Source: Halovivax gelatinilyticus (GTDB lineage Archaea > Halobacteriota > Halobacteria > Halobacteriales > Natrialbaceae). From it: 64,000 nucleotides of DNA. The notes under the pieces are model-generated. The model saw only the letters and a list, made by a program, of their open reading frames with translations. It was not told the origin of the DNA and did not search any database. Positions 33,115 to 41,933 of the stretch are shown piece after piece (positions within the stretch are counted from its first letter, which is position 1; each line of letters opens with the position of its first letter). The translations under genes were made by a program, and so were the position numbers. The DNA is taken from positions 447,992 through 511,991 of the forward strand of contig NZ_CP101322.1 of NCBI RefSeq assembly GCF_024300625.1, in the 5' to 3' direction.

Positions 33115-34349
33115 TTGAGTCTGATAGTAGCGTATTAGTCCACAAGTTGTATTTATTAAGGGAGGACTTGTTTATATACTAAGGATTTAAATATCCTCTT
33201 CCTTCACCTAGATTTATTATTCGTTGCTGAAGCAAAGAATGGGTTGTTCGTTAGAACGTGAGTTACGGGAACTCTCTCTCCCTCAATGACCCTATAGACG
33301 TTGTCTTCTACTTCCGTAATACCAAATCGTCTTAATACTTCAGAAGACATGGTGTCCGGATGCCCAGTTAACTCATCTTCGGATGTCGGACAGTATGGAT
33401 CTGTTGGTGGGCAATCCGGTGGATCCGAACCATTAAACGATGTGTCAAATTCTATATCATGCCAGGTTCTACCTTGACCTAAATTTCGATAAGTCGAAAT
33501 CGAGCTTCGGCAGTGAATATTAGGAGACATATATGGTCCACTTTTAACCAGAACTTGGTGAAAGTTCGCCGTCGCTTTACGGTCCCTCGTATACCAACTC
33601 GAAGTATAGGTGAAGCTAAATCCACCGCCCCCGAGATCGAATCCGTCTGGAGCCCTAAGAGAATCCATTGCTTCAGCCGAAGACAAAATCCACCCTCCAG
33701 GAGTGAAATTTGTCAATCCATTAATCACATATACTTCAACCCAATCCGGTAATAATCCACCATCTCCACTAGGATAGACTCCAAAAGCGTCATCCTCCGT
33801 GTAAGGTAGAATTTGTACACCTGATTGATTGGGTAGAAATTCGTATTGCTGTGAATTTATCTCACGTGCTGAGCCACCATGATCACGGTAATACGTATTC
33901 GCAAATGACAGTAGGGAAATGGAATGCATCCACCCTTGGCCAGTATGTTCAGACCAGTGCCAATATAGCCCAGATCCCAGCATATAATCTTTGCCACTTG
34001 TCCACGGAACATTGTCAACCATCATACTAGAGGCGATTCTGTTCACATCGGACTGAGACTTTGCGTGGGTTCTTGAGTCAGATCCCGCAGTTTTGGTTGG
34101 AAGTAGTCCTGTTCCCAAGCCAAGCATTCCTGCGGATTTCAATACATCCCTCCTATCGACCATTTCCATCAACCATGGAATGTACTTATTCCACGAGAAT
34201 ATAAATGTTAGTGAAGTTAATAAAATATAATTTTATTAGGATTTGATTTGGTATTGGTTCCGTTAGAGGCGATAGAAGTCGAACGATATCAAATTAAGTT
34301 AGGTATTTTATAATTTGAGCAAGGACAAGAGAGACGGCACCGACGCCAT
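33115..34349. other. AT-rich islet next to thrB
   Basis: Base composition drops sharply compared with the chromosome around it, including long A/T runs at about 33140-33200 and 34190-34330, and codon usage in the enclosed gene follows. It carries one exported protein gene. No integrase, transposase or perfect terminal repeat was found. With the thrB remnant at 32540-32645 it forms a block of about 1.8 kb of probable foreign origin. Confidence 0.75.
33204..34169 (-). CDS. Tat-exported protein of unknown function in AT-rich islet
   Basis: This protein of about 321 residues has an N-terminal MVDRRDVLKSAGMLGLGTGL, a twin-arginine export signal of the haloarchaeal type. The mature part is rich in Trp, Tyr, Ser and Asn: HWSEHTGQGWMHSISLLSFA, WVEVYVINGLTNFTPGGW and FDLGGGGFSFTYTSSWYTRD. 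A late cysteine cluster in DPPDCPPTDPYCPTSEDE may bind metal or form a disulfide. No family was recognised. Codon usage is AT-rich and less acidic than its neighbours, consistent with recent transfer. ATGs at 34169 and 34163 are both possible starts; a TTG at 34172 is less likely. Confidence 0.72.
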   Translation of the reverse strand: MEMVDRRDVLKSAGMLGLGTGLLPTKTAGSDSRTHAKSQSDVNRIASSMMVDNVPWTSGKDYMLGSGLYWHWSEHTGQGWMHSISLLSFANTYYRDHGGSAREINSQQYEFLPNQSGVQILPYTEDDAFGVYPSGDGGLLPDWVEVYVINGLTNFTPGGWILSSAEAMDSLRAPDGFDLGGGGFSFTYTSSWYTRDRKATANFHQVLVKSGPYMSPNIHCRSSISTYRNLGQGRTWHDIEFDTSFNGSDPPDCPPTDPYCPTSEDELTGHPDTMSSEVLRRFGITEVEDNVYRVIEGERVPVTHVLTNNPFFASATNNKSR

Positions 34350-35228
34350 TCAGTCGTACACCGTCGCACCCGCTCCAACCCGCGTCTGATAGGCGCGACT
34401 TTCGACGCCGACGGCGTCGAAGGCGTCGAGCATCGCCGAGGCGACGGCCCGACGGTCGGTCGGATAACAGACCGCCAGCATGGCCGGCCCCGCGCCGCTG
34501 ATCGTGACGCCGGTCGCGCCCGCCTCGAGCGCGGCGTCGCGAACGTCGTCGTAGCCGGCGATCAGTTCGGCGCGCTCGGGCGTGACGACGCTGTCGCGCA
34601 TGCCCCGACCGACGAGGACGGGGTCGTCTCTGGCCATCCCGGCGGTGAGCGTCGCCGCCGCACCGACCGTCTCGACGAGGGCGTCCATCGACGCGTCAAC
34701 GGGGACGACCCGCCTGGCGTCCCGCGTCGAGACGACCGTCTCCGGGAGGCAAGCGACGAGCGCCAGCGACGAATCGATCGTCGTGATCCCCTCACCGGTG
34801 ACGATGGTGAAGCCGCCCAGGATCGCCGGAGCGACGTTGTCCGCGTGAGCCTCACCGGAGACGACCGCCTCGCCCTCCGCGGCGGCGCGCACGAGCGTTT
34901 CCGAGTCGTGACCCAGGTCGTAGAGGGCGTCGAGGGCGACCGCGGTGGCGGCGGCGCTCGCCGCGGAGGATCCCAGGCCGGACGAGGGCCTGACACCCTT
35001 GTCGATCGTGATGTGAGCCGGTGCGTCGAGGGCGCTGGCGACGACACCCGCCGTGTTATCCGCTGGATCCGTCGGGATGTACTGACTACCCACCCCGGTG
35101 ACGGTGATCGTCGTCTCGTCGGCGGGTTCGACGTGGACGACGTCCGCGGGTCCGGCGAGCGCGAGGCCGAAGACGTCGAATCCGCTGCCGAGATTCGCGC
35201 TCGTCGCCGGCGCCCGTACGGTGACCAT
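34350..35228 (-). CDS. thrB: homoserine kinase
   Basis: This 292-residue GHMP kinase phosphorylates homoserine in threonine synthesis. MVTVRAPATSANLGSGFDVF is the usual start, GVRPSSGLGSSAASAAATA is the phosphate-binding GHMP loop, and ATGVTISGAGPAMLAVCY is the C-terminal conserved strand-loop. Length is normal and all motifs are intact. The 3' end borders the AT-rich islet directly, and a diverged copy of the last codons occurs about 1.8 kb away. The enzyme is therefore intact despite the neighbouring rearrangement. Confidence 0.95.
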   Translation of the reverse strand: MVTVRAPATSANLGSGFDVFGLALAGPADVVHVEPADETTITVTGVGSQYIPTDPADNTAGVVASALDAPAHITIDKGVRPSSGLGSSAASAAATAVALDALYDLGHDSETLVRAAAEGEAVVSGEAHADNVAPAILGGFTIVTGEGITTIDSSLALVACLPETVVSTRDARRVVPVDASMDALVETVGAAATLTAGMARDDPVLVGRGMRDSVVTPERAELIAGYDDVRDAALEAGATGVTISGAGPAMLAVCYPTDRRAVASAMLDAFDAVGVESRAYQTRVGAGATVYD

Positions 35229-35381
35229 AACTCAGGTATCGCGAGGGAGCGGAAAAAGGTAGCGGGGCGAAATCGCCGTCCGTCGGGCCGATCCCGATCG
35301 GCGAGCGAGCGGGTAACGAGACGTTACGATCGCTCACACGCGAGGCGCTTTGTACCCGAACGTCGTGGGTCGAATCGAGCC

Positions 35382-36458
35382 GTGGATCGATCCGCCTGGG
35401 CCCCACTCGTCGCGGTAGGAGCGGACCGATCGAACGATCGACAACGCGCGAACGAATTCGCCGATCGATCGACGCGACACGCAGATTCCCCGCTGGTCTC
35501 CGTAATCGTCCCGACACACGATCGGCCGGAGCGACTCCGACGCGCCGTACGAAGCGTCTTCGGCCAGACGTACGCTCCGATCGAACTGTTCGTCGTCGAC
35601 GACGCCTCGGCGCGACCGGCCCGTCCGGTCGTCGAGGAGACAGTGGGCAACGTGAGCAAGCGCGAGGATGGCCTACACCAGGCGACGGAGATCGTCCGGT
35701 TCGACGAGAACCGGGGCGGAGCGGCGGCGAGAAACGCCGGCATCGAACGCGCCTCGGGTGAGTACGTCGCGTTTCTCGACGACGACGACCGATGGGACCC
35801 CGCGAAACTCGAACGCCAGATCGACCGACTCGAATCGGCGTCTGAAGACGTCGGCCTCTGTTACACTCGCGTCGTCCAGCTCGACGACGGGGCGGTGTCG
35901 GCCATCTCACCCGCGACGGCGGAGGGTGAACTCGCGAGAGACTTGCTCACTATCAACGTCGTCGGGACTATTTCCTCGGTGGTGGTCAGGCGGGCCGTAG
36001 TGGAGACCGTCGGCGGGCTCGACCCACGGTTTCCGAGCTGGCAGGACTGGGCGTACTACCTGCGCGTCGCGGAGTCCTACCGGTTCTGTTCGGTCGACGA
36101 ACCGCTGACCGTTCGACACAACGCGGGCGGACAGCTCAGCGGGGACTACTGGACGAAACGAGACGAGACGGCCCCGCTGTTCCGGCGGACGTTTTCGCCG
36201 ATGGCCGCGCAGTACGGCGGTCGGTTCGAACGCCGGTTCGACGCGTCCGTCGAGTATCACCTCGGCCTGGCGGCGATTCGAGCCGACGAGTTCGCCGCCG
36301 CCCGTCGTCACTTCGCCCGCGCGGTCCGAACGTATCCACGGGCGCCCGTCTTCACGTGTTACCTGGGAGCCGTCTCAGGTGGTCGATGGACCTACGGACC
36401 GCTGTACGCCCTCGGGTCGATCCTTCCGATCCGCCGGGTAAAGCGGGCGTTGCAGTAG
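35382..36458 (+). CDS. family 2 glycosyltransferase
   Basis: This 358-residue GT-A fold glycosyltransferase begins a conserved domain at LVSVIVPTHDRPERLRRAVR. The nucleotide-sugar binding region follows with NRGGAAARNAGIERASGEY and the metal-binding VAFLDDDDRWDP. A family-typical WQDWAYYLRVAESYRF segment lies at about 215-230. It is a cytoplasmic enzyme that adds a sugar to a lipid-linked or protein acceptor. It starts at a GTG at 35382, the only in-frame start shortly before the domain that leaves room for a T-rich box at about 35350. It is the first gene of the surface-glycan locus. Confidence 0.88.
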   Translation: MDRSAWAPLVAVGADRSNDRQRANEFADRSTRHADSPLVSVIVPTHDRPERLRRAVRSVFGQTYAPIELFVVDDASARPARPVVEETVGNVSKREDGLHQATEIVRFDENRGGAAARNAGIERASGEYVAFLDDDDRWDPAKLERQIDRLESASEDVGLCYTRVVQLDDGAVSAISPATAEGELARDLLTINVVGTISSVVVRRAVVETVGGLDPRFPSWQDWAYYLRVAESYRFCSVDEPLTVRHNAGGQLSGDYWTKRDETAPLFRRTFSPMAAQYGGRFERRFDASVEYHLGLAAIRADEFAAARRHFARAVRTYPRAPVFTCYLGAVSGGRWTYGPLYALGSILPIRRVKRALQ

Positions 36459-36664
36459 CGGCGCGCTCGTCACTGCTCCCGCGTGGACGGGAGCCACACA
36501 CGATCGTCACCGTATCACGCACCTACCCCGGCGAAATCGGGGGCAGGATTTACCGTTCGTCCGTGGTAGCCAGAGGGGACCGGTCGTCAGAACTCACATT
36601 CCGTGACGTCGAAAAGGGACGTCGTCACCACCGAGCGAGAGTCGATCACGCACCAGCCAGCACG

Positions 36665-37963
36665 ATGAGCCATTCACGAACGGGCCCAACGCACGAGCGA
36701 TCGGCGGTGACCGCACTCCTCGGACGGGTACCCCTACTGGAAGCGCTGGTGGCGTTCTCGCTGTTTCCGGCCGTCTATCTCGGTGCCGATCGGATGGCGC
36801 CGATCGAGGCCGCGGCGCCGGTGAACCCCTACTACCTTGCAGTCGTCGCGGCGGTCACGCTCGCGGTCGTCGTCTTCCTCGTCGATCGGCGAATCTACCC
36901 GCTTTCGGCAGCCGTCGTTCTCGCCTGTCTCGCGTTCGTCGGCTGGGCGTGGCTCAGCCTCCGGTGGACCGTCGGGACCGGAGAGTATCCCACCTACAAG
37001 CTCCACCGGATGATCGCGTTCAACACGGTGTTGCTCACTCTGGGACTCGTTCTGGCTCAGTCCCGGCACCGAATCGTCGCCTTCGCGTTAGTGATGGGGT
37101 TGATCGGCGCCTGGCTCTCCGCGGAGGCGCTCTACGCCTCGCAGGTGCTCGGCGAGTTCGCGTTCGCCACGGTGGGATCGGATTCCTACCTCACCCACGG
37201 CCGGGCGATCGGCTTCGCGGTGCCGCTGCTCGCGTACGTCCTCTTCGCCCATCCGAGACCGTCGTTTCGGCTCCTCGCGGGGGCGCTGATCGCCGTCGGA
37301 ATCGTCGGGAGCGCGACGGCCGGCGGGCGCGGACCGTTCGTCGCCCTCATCGTCGCGCTCGCGGTCTTCGTCTTCATCGAGTTCGTCGTCGCGCTGGTGA
37401 CGCGACGGGTCGATTTCGTCCAGCTGGGAGTCGGCGTCGTCGCCGCCGTCGCTGTCGCGGGAACGACGGCGCTCGTGATCCGCTCGCTCGGCGGGATGCC
37501 CTGGACGGTCGAACGGTTGCTGGATTCGCGCGAGCAGTCGTCCGGCGAGACTCGCCTGGTGATGATTCGGGAAGCCTACGACCTCTGGCTCGACGAACCC
37601 GTCCGAGGTCACGGCATCGGCAGCTTCGAGGTGCTGACGACGACGGTCCACCAGTATCCACACAACGTCGTCGTCGAGACGCTCGCGGAACTCGGACTCG
37701 TCGGGTTCGCCCTCGCGTCGCTGGTCGTGCTGACGCCGCTCATCGGCTCGCTGTACGCTCGTCTCACCGGTGGAGACGCCATCTACAGCGCGCTCGTCGC
37801 CCTGTTCGTCTACGCCCTGGTCAACGCCAGCCTCTCGTTCGACCTCCAGGCCAACAGACAACTGTTCTTCGCGGTCGGCCTCATGGCGCTTGCCTGGACC
37901 GAGGCCGAGCGCGGGTGGCTCTCGCGATCGATTCGCTTCGGACCGGCCAGCGGCGACCGGTGA
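36665..37963 (+). CDS. O-antigen ligase-like (WaaL/Wzy) membrane protein
   Basis: This 432-residue protein has about 12 predicted transmembrane helices and a large outer loop near residues 280-340. The loop contains the Wzy_C-type signature TRLVMIREAYDLWLDEPVRG, then GHGIGSFEV and HQYPHNVVVETLAELGLVGF, including the HN pair used by O-antigen ligases. It should act on the outer side of the membrane, moving or polymerising lipid-linked glycan. A second member of the family is encoded at 40476. Preceded by the GT2 gene on the same strand with a 206-base gap. Confidence 0.88.
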   Translation: MSHSRTGPTHERSAVTALLGRVPLLEALVAFSLFPAVYLGADRMAPIEAAAPVNPYYLAVVAAVTLAVVVFLVDRRIYPLSAAVVLACLAFVGWAWLSLRWTVGTGEYPTYKLHRMIAFNTVLLTLGLVLAQSRHRIVAFALVMGLIGAWLSAEALYASQVLGEFAFATVGSDSYLTHGRAIGFAVPLLAYVLFAHPRPSFRLLAGALIAVGIVGSATAGGRGPFVALIVALAVFVFIEFVVALVTRRVDFVQLGVGVVAAVAVAGTTALVIRSLGGMPWTVERLLDSREQSSGETRLVMIREAYDLWLDEPVRGHGIGSFEVLTTTVHQYPHNVVVETLAELGLVGFALASLVVLTPLIGSLYARLTGGDAIYSALVALFVYALVNASLSFDLQANRQLFFAVGLMALAWTEAERGWLSRSIRFGPASGDR

Positions 37964-37977
37964 GCGGTCGAACGGAG

Positions 37978-38604
37978 TTACCCCCGACCGTCGAATCGGT
38001 CTATCGAACGGACGACCTCGAACGCCTCGGCGAATGTGGCCTCTACCCGGTTGCCGCGGAATCGAGCGAGACCGCGGATCGTCTCCTCGTCCATGTAGGT
38101 CTTGCCGGTCTGGCTCTCGTGGATGCGGATGGCTTCGAGCTTCGCCTCGACGTCCGCGGCCGAGAGCGAGACGTAGTGGTTCGGGCTGAACGTCGGGCGC
38201 GTCGAGTACGTCTCGTAAGCGAAGACGTCGCCGTCGCGCCTCGTGGCGGAAACGGCCGCGCGTGCACAGTTTCGATGATCCTGATGCGTGTCGGCCGCCG
38301 CGTGGACGTAGACGCGATCCGGGTCGCAGTCGGTCACGTGCGATTCGATCGCCGAGACGACGGCCCCGCCGTCGCCGAGGTCCGTGTCCTCGAAGTCGAG
38401 AAACCGGACGTCGTCGACGCCGAGAACGGACGCGGCCGTCTGCGCTTCGTCCCGCCTCGCTGCGTCGTCGCGCTCGCACCCGGCGGTCCCGTCGGTCGCG
38501 ATCAGGTACGTAACAGGGTGGCCGAGAGCGACGTGGCGGTGTACCGTCCCGCCGACGCCGATCTCGACGTCGTCCGGATGAGCGCCGATCGCGACCACGC
38601 GCAT
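37978..38604 (-). CDS. PIG-L (LmbE) family deacetylase
   Basis: This 208-residue zinc-dependent deacetylase family protein starts MRVVAIGAHPDDVEIGVGGT, with the AHPDD zinc motif, and continues to the second zinc site HAAADTHQDHRN. The family removes N-acetyl groups from sugars such as GlcNAc-PI, mycothiol precursors or nucleotide sugars. In this context, removal of an acetyl group from a glycan or a sugar precursor is likely. The gene ends 15 bases from the convergent O-antigen ligase gene and lies 59 bases downstream of a HAD hydrolase gene on the same strand, suggesting a pair. Confidence 0.92.
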   Translation of the reverse strand: MRVVAIGAHPDDVEIGVGGTVHRHVALGHPVTYLIATDGTAGCERDDAARRDEAQTAASVLGVDDVRFLDFEDTDLGDGGAVVSAIESHVTDCDPDRVYVHAAADTHQDHRNCARAAVSATRRDGDVFAYETYSTRPTFSPNHYVSLSAADVEAKLEAIRIHESQTGKTYMDEETIRGLARFRGNRVEATFAEAFEVVRSIDRFDGRG

Positions 38605-38663
38605 ACCCCGGGAGCGATCCCCCGGGCCGTAAATCGAGCGGTCGTTCGACGCGTATCCTCCGG

Positions 38664-39338
38664 TTACCGGTGTCCGTCTCGGACCGTTCGGTCGACGTCG
38701 AGCAGCGCCGCCACCTCACCCAGCCGATCGACGACGTGCGTCGGCTCTGGGTCGGCCGGTTGGGAGTCGTCGGTCCACTGCGAATCTCGAACCAGGACGG
38801 TATCAGCACCGAGCGCGTCGGGCCACCGGACGTCGAGGTCCGGACGGTCGCCGACGAAGACGCTCTCCGCCGGGTCGACGCCGAGTTCGTCGAAGAAGCG
38901 ATCGAACGACGCTCGCTCGCGCTTCGACAGATCGTGTTCCGTCGTCACCACCAGGGTGTCGACGTAGCGAGAGAGACCGAGGCGCGCGAGTTTCGAACGG
39001 CCGTTGTGGCCGCCGGTCAGGACGCCGATTCGGTGGTTCGGGGCCAGCGCTTCGAGTACGGGAACGGCGTCCGGGTCCGGCCTCAAGGGACCGTCGGCCG
39101 CGTGGTAGGCGTCGATCAGGTCCGGGACGTACGCAGAGTCTACACCGTATTCGGCACAGACCGCGTCGAACGTTCGGTCGCGAATCCCCCGTTCGAAGTA
39201 CGCCTCGTGCAGTTCTCGTCGCAGGTCGACGCCCCGCTCGGTCGCGAGCCACTCGGCCGCGGCGTCGAGACCCTGCCGGACGTACTGGCGGTCGTCGAAC
39301 AGCGTCCCGTCGAGGTCGAACCCGATCGCTCGGTACAC
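38664..39338 (-). CDS. HAD superfamily hydrolase
   Basis: This 224-residue HAD phosphatase has motif I IGFDLDGTLFDDRQY at about residue 5-19, a helical cap with RDRTFDAVCAEYGVDSAYVP, motif II GVLTGGHNGRSKLA, and motif III SVFVGDRPDLDVRWPDA. The substrate is unknown. The GTG at 39338 (VYRAIGFDLDG) is the natural start, with no ATG in frame close by. It is upstream of the PIG-L gene on the same strand, so it could dephosphorylate a sugar intermediate of the same pathway; this is inference. Confidence 0.87.
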   Translation of the reverse strand: MYRAIGFDLDGTLFDDRQYVRQGLDAAAEWLATERGVDLRRELHEAYFERGIRDRTFDAVCAEYGVDSAYVPDLIDAYHAADGPLRPDPDAVPVLEALAPNHRIGVLTGGHNGRSKLARLGLSRYVDTLVVTTEHDLSKRERASFDRFFDELGVDPAESVFVGDRPDLDVRWPDALGADTVLVRDSQWTDDSQPADPEPTHVVDRLGEVAALLDVDRTVRDGHR

Positions 39339-39443
39339 GCGGGTCGCTCCATCGTGCCAGACCTTAATGGTGGGGCCGTCTTCGGTTCTCAGCGTCCGCA
39401 ATCGGCCACACGTTAATGGCCGCCCTCGTCGTGGTCTGCGGTC

Positions 39444-40454
39444 ATGGCGAGGGTACTCGTGACCGGCGTCGGCGGCGTCGGCGGCGTCTCGAGCGCCCGC
39501 TGGCTTCTGACGGAAACCGAACACGAACCCGTCGGCGTCGACATGAATCCGCGGGCGAGGGGCTTTTTCGAACTCGACCGCTGGGAGGTCGTCCCGCGAG
39601 CGGACGCGCCGGAGTGGCCTGCGGCGATGGCGTCGGTCGTAACGCATCACGACGTCGACGCGATCGTACCGCTGGTCGACGAGGAGCTCGCCCGCATCGA
39701 GGCGCTTCGCGAGGCGGTTTCTGACGAAGTCGCGATCGTCGCACCGAGGCCCGGAGCCGTCGAGAAGACCCTCGATAAGCGTCGCTTCGCCCGATGGATA
39801 GAAGCAACTGACCTGAGCGCACCGGAGTCGGTCTGTCCGGACGACGAGGCGGATCTCGACGCGATCGACCTCTCCGTTCCGATCGTCGTCAAACCCCGCC
39901 TCGGCCACGGAAGTACCGGCGTCGAGCGGGTCGACTCGATCGCGGCGCTTCGAGCCTACTTCGATCGCTATCCGTACGAACCGGGCGACGTCGTCTGTCA
40001 GGAGTCGGTCGACGGCGCGGAGTTCACGACGAGCGTCGTGAGCACGACGGCGGGTGAGTGTCTGGCGGTCGTCCCGAAGGCGGTCGTCGAGAAGGAGGGA
40101 AACACCGACTGGGGCGTCACGCGGGCGAAGCAGACCGTCGAGCGAACCTGCCGGGAGGTACACGAGACGCTCGATCCGCGCGGTCCCGTAAACGTCCAGC
40201 AGATCGTCGACCACGAGAGCGGCGAAGCGAAGATCGTCGAGATCAATCCGCGCTTCTCCTCGACCGCCTGTTTGACTGCCCGGGCGGGCGTCGACGAGTT
40301 CGACTTGCTGATCCGCGATGCGCTCGGCGAGTCGGTCGATCCGCCCGACGGATTCGAGACGGGGATCCACCTGGTTCGGTCGAGCGCCGATAGGTTCGCG
40401 AGCGGGGAGGAACTGGCCTCGCGCGGCCTCTTCGACGAGGGGGGGCAACCGTAG
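39444..40454 (+). CDS. ATP-grasp protein, CarB-like
   Basis: This 336-residue protein has an N-terminal Rossmann pre-ATP-grasp domain, VLVTGVGGVGGVSSARWLL. The ATP-grasp core has VPIVVKPRLGHGSTGVERVD, and the metal- and substrate-binding EINPRFSSTACLTARAGV segment resembles carbamoyl-phosphate synthase large subunit. Such stand-alone proteins ligate a carboxylate to an amine or thiol acceptor. In glycan loci they may add an amino acid or other acyl group, but no substrate can be read here. It is divergent from the HAD gene and convergent with the second O-antigen ligase gene. Confidence 0.85.
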   Translation: MARVLVTGVGGVGGVSSARWLLTETEHEPVGVDMNPRARGFFELDRWEVVPRADAPEWPAAMASVVTHHDVDAIVPLVDEELARIEALREAVSDEVAIVAPRPGAVEKTLDKRRFARWIEATDLSAPESVCPDDEADLDAIDLSVPIVVKPRLGHGSTGVERVDSIAALRAYFDRYPYEPGDVVCQESVDGAEFTTSVVSTTAGECLAVVPKAVVEKEGNTDWGVTRAKQTVERTCREVHETLDPRGPVNVQQIVDHESGEAKIVEINPRFSSTACLTARAGVDEFDLLIRDALGESVDPPDGFETGIHLVRSSADRFASGEELASRGLFDEGGQP

Positions 40455-40475
40455 GCCGGTCGTTTGACGCGCGGC

Positions 40476-41762
40476 CTAGTCGGGCCCCGGGTCGACCCGC
40501 TCCGGTTCGGACTCGCCACCGCGGGTCGCGAGAACGCCGTCGGCAGATGGTTCCCCGTCGACTGGCCGATCACCGTCGACGGGCGCCTCGTGAATCGCGA
40601 GTAGTAGCAGCAGTACCAGCCAGTAGAACGGGTCGTTGTACAGCATCGCGACCGTCGCGAAGAGGGCGAACGCGAGGAAGAGTCCGATCGAAGCGTACGT
40701 CGGTCCGGGGTTGCGGACGACGCTGACGAACGGGATCGCGACGAGGACGAGAAAGACCGCCAGACCGACGAGGCCGAGTTCGGCGGCGACGCCGACGATC
40801 GTGTTGTGCGGGTCGGCCGACATTCCCTCCGGCGTGATCGCCGCGTAGGTGCCGGCGCCGGTGCCGAGTCCGGGCGAGTCCCGAATCGCATCGATCCCGG
40901 CCTCCCAGATCGGCGTCCGACCGCCGAGGGTGTCGACGCGCCAGAGCACGAACGGCAGTCGGTCGAGAAAGACGTCGAGCGAGGCGACGGATCGGATCGC
41001 CACGATCGCGACGGCCAGAAGGACGAACCCCGACGCGACGTGCAGCGAGTCCGGTCGAAGCGAGCGGCCACGTCGGACGAGGGCGAACAGGCCGACGACG
41101 GCCAGGACGACCATCGCGAGCGCGCCCTGTCGCGAACCGGTCGCGAGAACCATGAAGGGGACCGCCACCAGATAGGCCACATTGAGAATCCCGAACGGTC
41201 CCGACCCGAACCGACGGTCGGAGACGAGCAGGGCGGCCGCAAGCGGCGCCGCGAGTACCACCCAGCGCGCGAGTTCGTTCGCGTTCACGCCGAAAGCGAC
41301 GTGTTCGCGTGCCTCCAGCCCACCCTGCGCGAGGAGTTCGACGACGCCGACCAGCCCGACGAGAAAAACCCCCGCCACGATCGCCTGCGCGACGAACGCA
41401 ACCCGCGCTCGCGTCCGAAGGACATCCCACGCGACGACGAGCAGGACGAGCGTGTATCCGAGGATGGCTATCCGCACGAAAGTCAACGAGGCGTCCACCG
41501 TCCAGGCGAGGCTCGCGACCGACAGCGCCAGGAAGAGCCCGAACGCGAGGTGGAACGGGTGAGGTCTCCGAACGTCCCGAGTCACGACTTTCGTCAGCGC
41601 CCAGACCGAGACGAGAACGACCGCCAGCACCGGGCCGATCGATCGCCCACCGACTGGTCCCTCGATCGCGTGGCGAAACGGCAGGACGAACGCGACGGCG
41701 ACGAGCAGCGCGAGAACGAACCGTTCGGCGACGGCTCTCCCGTCTCGTTCGCCTGCGACCAT
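40476..41762 (-). CDS. O-antigen ligase-like membrane protein (second copy)
   Basis: This 428-residue protein has about 12 transmembrane helices. The outer-loop signature is TLGGRTPIWEAGIDAIRDSP, GLGTGAGTYAAITPEG and DPHNTIVGVAAELGLVGL, again with the HN pair. It is only distantly similar to the copy at 36665, so they probably act on different glycans or steps. Start choice: the ATG at 41762 (MVAGERDGRAVAERF) is used here; an in-frame GTG at 41798 would add 12 residues that look amphipathic and could be real. The C-terminal tail of about 35 residues is acidic and variable. Confidence 0.86.
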   Translation of the reverse strand: MVAGERDGRAVAERFVLALLVAVAFVLPFRHAIEGPVGGRSIGPVLAVVLVSVWALTKVVTRDVRRPHPFHLAFGLFLALSVASLAWTVDASLTFVRIAILGYTLVLLVVAWDVLRTRARVAFVAQAIVAGVFLVGLVGVVELLAQGGLEAREHVAFGVNANELARWVVLAAPLAAALLVSDRRFGSGPFGILNVAYLVAVPFMVLATGSRQGALAMVVLAVVGLFALVRRGRSLRPDSLHVASGFVLLAVAIVAIRSVASLDVFLDRLPFVLWRVDTLGGRTPIWEAGIDAIRDSPGLGTGAGTYAAITPEGMSADPHNTIVGVAAELGLVGLAVFLVLVAIPFVSVVRNPGPTYASIGLFLAFALFATVAMLYNDPFYWLVLLLLLAIHEAPVDGDRPVDGEPSADGVLATRGGESEPERVDPGPD

Positions 41763-41933
41763 ACGCGTCACACCACGAACGGCGAGAAAAGCGTTCACGA
41801 GGAAGTAGATTCGAAACGGTGGCTTACCGACCCGGAACCCGGTGGTACTGACTCGACTGCGTCGAACCGAGCGACGGTCGGGGCGTCGTCATGCGCCGCC
41901 GGGCATCGATGTCGGTCGCAGAATCGACCCCCA

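Noticed and set aside
33115..34349. Insertion sequence or provirus in the AT-rich islet
   Set aside because: No transposase, integrase or terminal inverted repeat is visible, so it is reported only as an islet.
34845..35381. Upstream extension of the GT2 reading frame
   Set aside because: It overlaps thrB antisense and is arginine-rich; the GT2 domain begins after the GTG at 35382.
36600..36632. GTGACG...CGTCAC arms before the first O-antigen ligase gene
   Set aside because: Arms are only 6 bases with an asymmetric middle, which is expected by chance in this composition.
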